Assembly (NCBI GenBank): GCA_030272585.1
Contig: BSYQ01000001.1
Coordinates: 7,068,001 to 7,132,000, forward strand
Origin: Bryopsis sp. KO-2023
Lineage: Eukaryota; Chlorophyta; Ulvophyceae; Bryopsidales; Bryopsidaceae
DNA: 64,000 bases
Reading direction: 5' to 3'
The translations under genes and the position numbers were made by a program. Below, piece by piece: positions 57,612-64,000 of this stretch (positions are counted from its first letter, which is position 1; each line of letters opens with the position of its first letter). Below the pieces are notes generated by a model. That model searched no databases. It had not been told where the DNA came from and saw only the letters and a program-made list of their open reading frames with translations.

Positions 57612-59205
57612 ATGGCTCACCTCAAAGCGGGTGCTGGGAAGTTGCATTTGCTGAGGCCTAGCCCAATAATCGGGCGGTTTCACCGACCAGGCAGGTTCGA
57701 GTTGGGCCTTGTCGAGTTGTTATTTTTTTTGTCCCCTTCGTTTTCGCGTGTGTAGACCTCTCTTTAACTTATTTATAGACAATGCAGAGAGCGTGATCCG
57801 GCGTGAAGCGTGGCGTAGGAAAGCTTCCGAAAAACCATCGAAAGAGCCGCCTGTAAGATACGATCGCCCCCAATCGTGGTGCTAAATTTGCATGTGGTTT
57901 GATCTATGGAAAACAAAGCATCCTAGAGCACTGATTTCCAAAAAGGATCGTCTGGGCGTTCTTGCATTGGAGCTAGGCCTGACCATGTTCATTGACAGTC
58001 ATCTGGATTCTTCTGCAGACATTCGATGAATTGGCAGAGAGTGTCGAATTCGATAATCCTGAGGCCAAGGAGGTGCTGTCGAAAGTGACAGCAGCTGCTG
58101 AACAAGTTGCTGCAGCTAAATCGAAAAAGGATGATTTGCAGAAAGAGATTGATAATTTTGACAAGGAGGCAGAGGCGGAGCGAATAGAGAAGGAAGCCCA
58201 AACAAAGGTGCAAATTCTTTCTTTTAGTTGCGTTATCCAAGAGAATGTTTCGGTCTGGGAATTCTTCCTGCAGTACAAAAAACTGATCGATAGAAGAGTC
58301 AGATTTTGTCGATATGCTGGACACCGTTTGGCAACTGTGGTGTCGACACTTTCAACAGGCGGATAAGATCATTGCAGATGCTGAACTGAGGGCCTCGGAG
58401 AAACTGGTGAAAGCAGCGGAGCTTCAACTCCAGAACATCGAAAGAGAAAAGCAAACGATAAGGAATGAGTCCATCCAGGCAAGGGCTTCCAGTCAAAATA
58501 TCATCCCTTTGAGATTTCCCTTCATCTTGCACCGCGCATGTGTTGGTCTGGTTGTTATGGATACACAGAGTTGGATGCAGAATCAAGTCCTCAATATGAA
58601 ATTTGCCAGCCTTCCATGCTATCCGATTTGTTCAGTTTGATGTGCATGGCCACAGGATCTCGAGAGAATCGAGTCTGTGAAAGCAGGGGCTATTGCTTTG
58701 GTTGGAGGTGCAATTTCCCTTGCTCCGTTGATCTGGGCATCAGGAGCATCAGCAACATCTGGGACACTCAGCCTTTTAGCTGGCCTAGGATCTTGTGGAT
58801 TGTTCGGAATCACTTACAGGTAATCTTGTTCCCATCCAGTTCGAGAACTACCAAGCTGATTTTTCATACATATAATGAGCAAGGAGCAAGAATTGTGTCA
58901 TGATTTTTTTGGGGGGGGGTTGCTTCTTCAGGTATGCTGTTTCAGCAGATGTCGAGAATCGCCAATTGAAGAGCGGGGTTGTCACTGCTTTTGGCTTGGT
59001 TCGAGCTCTGGGGCAGGCAGATACCGTCCAGCTGCTGAAAGCTCAAGAGGGTGTTGCTCCAATTGATCCCGATGTCATTGGGCCGGGCCTGCTGGGTGCT
59101 GGTCAAAGCGTCATTCTCTTTGGGTTTGCAGCGATTGCAATTGAAGCCAGTTTTCGATTTGGATTGCTGAAGCCCTTTGGCAGCGTTGGGGAAGAGCAAA
59201 CTTAG
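57612..59205 (+). CDS. Organelle-type coiled-coil membrane protein (unknown function)
   Basis: Exons 57779-57852, 58019-58207, 58359-58478, 58656-58819 and 58932-59205 join in frame. The first exon begins at ATG 57612, but its donor is unresolved: the in-phase site leaves an intron of only about 31 nt. The N-terminus is basic and Ser-rich (KLHLLRPSPIIGRFHRPGRF), like an organelle transit peptide. A coiled coil follows (LQKEIDNFDKEAEAERIEKE, KLVKAAELQLQNIEREK). Then come three hydrophobic segments (AIALVGGAISLAPLIWASG, LSLLAGLGSCGLFGITYRYA, GAGQSVILFGFAAIAIEASF). The pattern resembles uncharacterised plastid-envelope proteins of plants and algae; this is an impression, not a verified match. 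The intron after 58478 uses a GC donor. Confidence 0.65.
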
Positions 59206-59410
59206 ATCGGCCATAGATTTTCTTTCTTTTTGAGTTTGTTTCTCGATCTCCAGTTTTGACATGTGATGAACATAGTTGTAACAGAGCACTGACAGATAAA
59301 GATTAAAACGGCCCATGCATATTTCCCGCTCTCCTTACAAATCAGGCTGAAATCACAAACAAGGAACGCCAGGAGCACTTAAGCTACACGACGCACACAC
59401 ACTGATGATA

Positions 59411-60600
59411 TCACTCCCTGGTTACGTTTTGCCAGCCCCTATCTGGCCTCGGTAAATCAAAATATGAAGTGGTTCGGCCATAGTAGTTGCCCCCTAGTCT
59501 GCTCATCGGCAAATACTTGGACAAATCCAAGATCGTTTTCCCACTCGGAGATTTCCCGGCCACATCTTTATGCACATGGAACAGGACCACCTCTCCAATG
59601 AAAACTGTGGCGTGATGTTTGCCTTGGCTGCCAGAGAGAACGAGAACCCATCAAGCAACCATATTCATTGCATACACACAGGATTGTGTGGAAATAGCTA
59701 CAGGATCATCAAGCATCTCGTCAGGGTGCTGTTGACCAAAAAAAATGAGGTACCTGTTGTTGATTTTGTGAGAATGCACCAGCTTGCACTCCATGTGAAA
59801 AGCCGACTCCTTCACTCGAGGAGGGGCTACCTGGGTATTTAACATGGAATAGGAAGTGTCAATCTGGGAGGTAGAGAATGTCATTCATCCCCCCATTTTC
59901 TGCAATTTCGATCAGGAGCAATCTGGTCACCTTGACGGAAGGTACGGGCGTCAATCCTGAGAGCTCCATTTCATTCACCCCAGGGTCGAAGTTGCCGCAG
60001 GTGTGATTCGCCGCCTCCACGAACCACTCGCTCATGATATTCACCACAAACTCCCTACCACAACGCACGAAAACTCGACAGGATTCCACGCGCCGCACTT
60101 TCTGTGCTGATTGAACGAAATATTGTGCGAAAACAACCACGGACGTCACAGACTGACGTTTGCGTTCAGGCCTCTCACCCGGTTTCTAGAATGTTGTGGG
60201 CTGTATCTTTGAGGCCGCCGCCTCTGACTCCACTCGTGCAGACAGAAACCGCAACGCATGGAGGGTCGTGCGAGACGACGTTAAAATAGCTGAACGGCGC
60301 CAGATTCCCCACCCCTTCGCTGTTGACGCTGGAAGTGAAGGCGATTGGTCGAGGAACGACTGCACTGATCACAAGCGGATACGTGGCTGACGCCCCTAGG
60401 TCGGCTGGGTCCAATGCCAGCATTTCGGAATCGTCAAACGGACGGTTTTGCTTTTGGCCTGGTTTCCATTCTGGGTGAGGGTTCGCGCACTCGACCGGAA
60501 CGACGCCAGTTTTCTTTCCTCGATGTAAACAATAGATGGCGGCGGAGGCTGCACATCCGACGACTACCCCGGCGGCAAAGGGTCCGAAAGAGTCCTTCAT
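59411..60600 (-). CDS. Flavin-reductase-like (FMN-binding split-barrel) protein
   Basis: Four exons, 60600-60179, 60054-59931, 59830-59754, 59627-59411, give 279 residues. An N-terminal membrane anchor (FAAGVVVGCAASAAIYCL, about residues 7-24) precedes the split-barrel domain. That domain has VVPRPIAFTSSVNSEGVGNL, APFSYFNVVSHDPPCVAVSV, EFVVNIMSEWFVEAANHTC, GLTPVPS and VFIGEVVLFHVHKDV, all typical of the DIM6/NTAB-type flavin reductase family. These bind FMN and either reduce it for partner monooxygenases or carry it as cofactor; the substrate here is unknown. It is encoded opposite to the preceding organelle-type gene (205 bp between stops). Confidence 0.88.
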
Positions 60601-61296
60601 TCTGTCGCTCCAAGCATCTTGGAAACCTTCGGACAAGAAGTTCCATCGTACACTGCTCTACAAGACCGTACGAGGCGCGCGCTGTCACAGCGACTCCACC
60701 AGCATCGATCAAGTACATGTACAGAGCGTAGAGGGGGGTGAGGGGGAGAAAAGGTGGGTGTAACATTTTTCATCCATTCAAATTTGGATTTTGTAATACA
60801 GTTTTGGATGGCAGACCTTCTCTCTGTTTTGGTTCACCGATCCCCCCGACGCCTCAGGTTTCAAGACCAAATGGGAAATTATTATTTTGCTGGAAATAAT
60901 ATGTGGGATTATGCGTTCAAAGATGCTGCCTGTTGGCCATCGCTTGATTCTTGGGATCTGAAAACCCAACGTTGGAATTCAGCTTTGGACTTTGGTGTGA
61001 TGTCGCACACCACTACCGCCATCGTTACTCCACAGATAAAACCATGGCGGTTCGTTTGCGAATCGACAGAATCCTGGCTGAGTCTGTGGGAGGATATGCA
61101 TGTGAACGACGCCTTCCGTCGATTTCGGAAGGTGGCTTTGTTGGAATGAGTTTTCACCAACTGCTGCAACCCCACTGCACAATCGTTTCATCATAAAAAA
61201 TACAGAGAAAAAGTTTGTGATTGTCTTTTGTTTACCTCTTTGAACGTGGCGAAGAAGTCTCGAAGGGAATAAATCGAAACTTCTTGTTTGGCGCAG
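60601..61296. other. Intergenic / possible 5' exon region
   Basis: About 0.7 kb upstream of the first visible exon of the right-edge gene. A forward frame at 60754-61149 and reverse frames at 60909-61305 are open, but neither resembles a known protein, and I cannot choose between them. The right-edge gene's first exon probably lies here. Confidence 0.35.
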
Positions 61297-64000
61297 AGAT
61301 ACCAAGCGGATAACAGGGGAGGTGAATCCTCAACGCCCTCCAAGGACGAGGCTACACCCAAACGCACCATCCCTGCTCGTGCAGAATCGCCGATCGCGCG
61401 TCGTGGGTCGATTTCTGGCCGCGATGACGATTCGCACGATGGCGGCGATCCATTGCTGCGGTCCTTCGTAGCAGACGAATTGGGCATCGCCGACAATCGT
61501 AAGAAAAAGGAAACATCGAAGAAATCAATGCCCCCGATGGTCAAGATTTGCAAAAAGAAGAAGAAGCGAGGGTAGGGCTGCGTTCTAACTCAACGACCCG
61601 AAGAATCCGCGACTGATTCGTTGGTTCAATGCGCATGATGCTTTTTTGGTGTTCGAAGGAAGCAAATTCATCAGGCTCCTATGGCAGTGGTGGACCCTTT
61701 GTGCGTGAATACGGGTGGCAAAAATGTGCTGAGGAGTAGAGCATTGTCGACCGCACTTCACATGTTGAAAGGAAAGGCCTCGAAGCCGATCCTCCCGAGG
61801 GTTTGCCTCGGCAATGAGGTACTGCTGAAATCTGGCTCTTTGCGAGTGCGTACTTTTCAATATTTCTTGTATGTTTTAAAGCTTTTTTCTTCTCGAGGCA
61901 AGTGATATGAACATTCATGAACTGAAGGGAAAAAATATAAAATCATCAAGAAATAAATTTTTGTATGATTCAGGGAAATTTCCAGGGTACAAATTCTGAG
62001 GGCAAAACAAATTGTGCGAACAGAGATCGGGGAATATTCAGTGAGCAAGGTACATCGCACTGGAGGGACATTTGTTCGATGCCCCGGTTTGTTTTAAGCC
62101 CACGATGCAAGGAAAAGAAATACATTTATCGACAAAAAAGTATCAATAATGTTTGCTACTTCCCTGCCCAAAGGATTCGTTTTATTTGAAATAAGTGTTC
62201 AGTTGTTCATTTATTTAAAGGATTGTGTATTTATTGATAATTTGTTTCATTTTTATTTTTCCCTGCTTGCTCATCTTTTTATTGTGCATTCACCTTATTT
62301 TTTTTGATCCTTTTTTTTTCTGCTGTGAAAAAAAAGTTGGACGATCAGAAACTAAAGGGAGGCCTCGAAACAAATATTCGCTCCCCAAAAACCACCAAAT
62401 AGAACTGCATGAAACGAAATTCGAAAGTGACACCGAAGGCGAGGGCGAATCGATTTGGAGCAAAATGGGAGGGCATCGCTCCAAGAAATTGAACACTCAA
62501 AACTGTTACAAAAAGAAATCAGGAAAACGAGAATGCTCCATGTCAGACAGACCATCTCCACCTCGGAGAGCGAAAAAACCAAAGGGGGGTGCAAACGAGT
62601 CATGTTATGTTGTATCCAAGGAATCGGAGGGTGGGGTAAAAACAATCGATTGTCAGCCAGAAGACTTTCGGAAGCATTTCGTGCTCCTCAAGGAAAAGTT
62701 TCGGTCGGTGGTTTCCAAAGAGATTGGAGTCAAAATCGATGATCTTGGCAAGGGTGCCAAAAAGTCCTTGTTGACTGCACTGTTGAGCAAACTAGATGGG
62801 GTGGGAAATTCGGTGGTGGCTGTACAAATCAAGGAAGGGAGCCCAAATGACACGGGAAAATCAAACAAAGTTGGATCTCCGCAAAGCGAGGAGCCCAGTA
62901 TGCAAGCATCTGTTTCTTCTGTCAATATATCCTCCACAAAGAGGGCTTGTCCGAGTAAAGGATCAATGCTGGGGGTGTCACGGAGGTTGGTTTTTGAGGG
63001 GGGGAAAGTCCAGGTTGAAGAAGGACTGCTGGCCAATTCACTAGGTTTCGAAACGAATTCAGGGGTGGATTGTGAGGGGATGGGGCATCGAGCCGAAACC
63101 AGGGCTCCTACAGCAAGCTTTTGCAAACCTTCTGGCAGTCATATCTCCCGAGAGCTGGGGTGTTACTTTTCTCAGGAAAATGGGTTTGTCGATGATGCAT
63201 TGGGTGTTTACGATGAGGGGCCCTTGCTTTCCGATGGGGAATTTGATCGAGAAAAATCGACCAGACACACACCAGATTTCCATGAATCGTCTGTTTACGT
63301 GGCGGATGAAGGACTGGGGGATGAAGAAGGTTACTCCTTTCTGGATTCTCTCTCCCCTGAAACACCAAGAGGAGGGGATTTGGATGACTGTAGCTTGATA
63401 TTAGAATGTGACACTGGGAGTCCGGAGCCTATCTCAGATTTGATGGGGTTGACCCCCAATAGAGCAAGCGATTGGCTGGAAGATGATGGGAGCCCTCTTA
63501 TTCCATCCCCTGGGGCTGAGTTTCACACTCACGATCTTGATGGCATAAATCAGGAAAATCAGTACGATGCTCATGCGTGTCGTTGGGATTCCAGTGGAAA
63601 CTCCTTTTGTTCGTCTGATTGGGCATCCGTTTCTGAGGACTTTTCCCAGCCTGAAATGATGGCTTCACTCTCGACACCATCCGATGAGGATCCTGGTGAC
63701 TTTCCTGGTGTTCTAGATGAATTATCGGATTTGAGCCATGACGGGGGCAGTGGGGGTCTTGGGATTGGCCGGTATGCATGTGAGGATGAGATCCCATCCA
63801 GTCTTTCGTTCGAAAATCCACCCATGCAAAGCATGAGTCATTCCCTGGAAAACAAACCGATGGAGAGCTTGCTTTTGGAGAGTCACAAGCAAAGGATGAA
63901 TTCAGAACTGGGGAAAAGCTGGTCAAGGTTTTCGTCTTTGGGAATTTCTGGATCCAGGAGGGACACTGATGATGTTATGGACATGGATGGGGAAGGATTT
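61297..64000 (+). CDS. Large charged nuclear-type protein, 5' and 3' incomplete
   Basis: Four phase-consistent exons: about 61297-61571, 61659-61845, 61974-62049, and 62337 to the window edge without a stop (more than 550 codons in the last exon). The early part is basic (KSMPPMVKICKKKKKRG) with an NLS-like run. Exon 4 opens with an AT-hook-like KGRPRNKYS, then alternates acidic and basic blocks (FESDTEGEGESIWSK, PSPPRRAKKPKGG). A helical stretch follows (DFRKHFVLLKEKFRSVVSKE), then a long Ser/Asp/Glu-rich, probably disordered region. No catalytic motif. Likely a nuclear DNA-associated protein; the family is not recognised. The start codon was not identified and the C-terminus lies beyond 64000. 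Confidence 0.55.

Noticed and set aside
61590..61700. HSF-like DNA-binding pattern (NDPKNPRLIRWF, FLVFEGSKFI) in one frame
   Set aside because: The frame is bounded by stops, lacks the following HSF core, and falls in a segment that behaves as an intron between phase-compatible exons.

Overview
This is nuclear DNA of an intron-rich eukaryote. Almost every gene I could model is split by GT-AG spliceosomal introns, and reading frames are restored by phase-consistent joins (one GC-AG exception). The genes are MSH6 with a plant-type Tudor domain, SMC6, SPO11, a mitochondrial branched-chain acyltransferase (DBT), TBCCD1, bestrophin, an RsmH-type rRNA methyltransferase, and a coiled-coil/three-membrane-span protein that looks organellar. 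Together they fit a flagellate-type protist, probably a plastid-bearing alga, but I cannot name a species or phylum. No rRNA, tRNA, CRISPR, prokaryotic operon or viral gene was seen.

Layout: 0-1.1 kb is the 3' end of SMC6. 3.2-5.6 kb (-) is a nine-exon gene for a predicted secreted protein with a recurring cysteine/tryptophan motif. 5.6-13.1 kb is accessory DNA: a 427-bp dispersed repeat in two copies, a 67-bp repeat in two copies, a LINE 3' relic, a 37-bp tandem array, an intronless membrane coiled-coil gene with 147-bp internal repeats, and a second small predicted secreted cysteine protein. 13.1-18.1 kb (-) encodes a 1359-residue RUN-PX-Rubicon-homology protein. 18.3-23.6 kb holds two multi-exon (-) genes I do not recognise. 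23.7-25.0 kb is an F-box-like/LRR gene and 25.6-33.3 kb a 19-exon MSH6. 34-37.6 kb is a recently inserted non-LTR retrotransposon with a perfect 15-bp target-site duplication. 38.4-40.6 kb is bestrophin, 42-44.3 kb an NT-C2/coiled-coil gene, 44.5-46.6 kb (-) DBT, 47.1-49.9 kb TBCCD1, 51.5-52.9 kb (-) a coiled-coil gene, 53.5-55.6 kb RsmH, 55.8-57.6 kb (-) SPO11, 57.6-59.2 kb the organelle-type membrane protein, 59.4-60.6 kb (-) a flavin-reductase-like protein, and 61.3 kb to the edge an open acidic/basic protein.

Themes: three genes belong to chromosome maintenance (SMC6, MSH6, SPO11) but are not adjacent. Several pairs are head-to-head with short shared upstream regions (DBT/TBCCD1; SPO11/organelle protein only 60 bp). 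Introns and intergenic DNA carry many long T, G and C homopolymers. All exon boundaries were derived by hand from splice consensus and frame continuity; no search or expression data were available.
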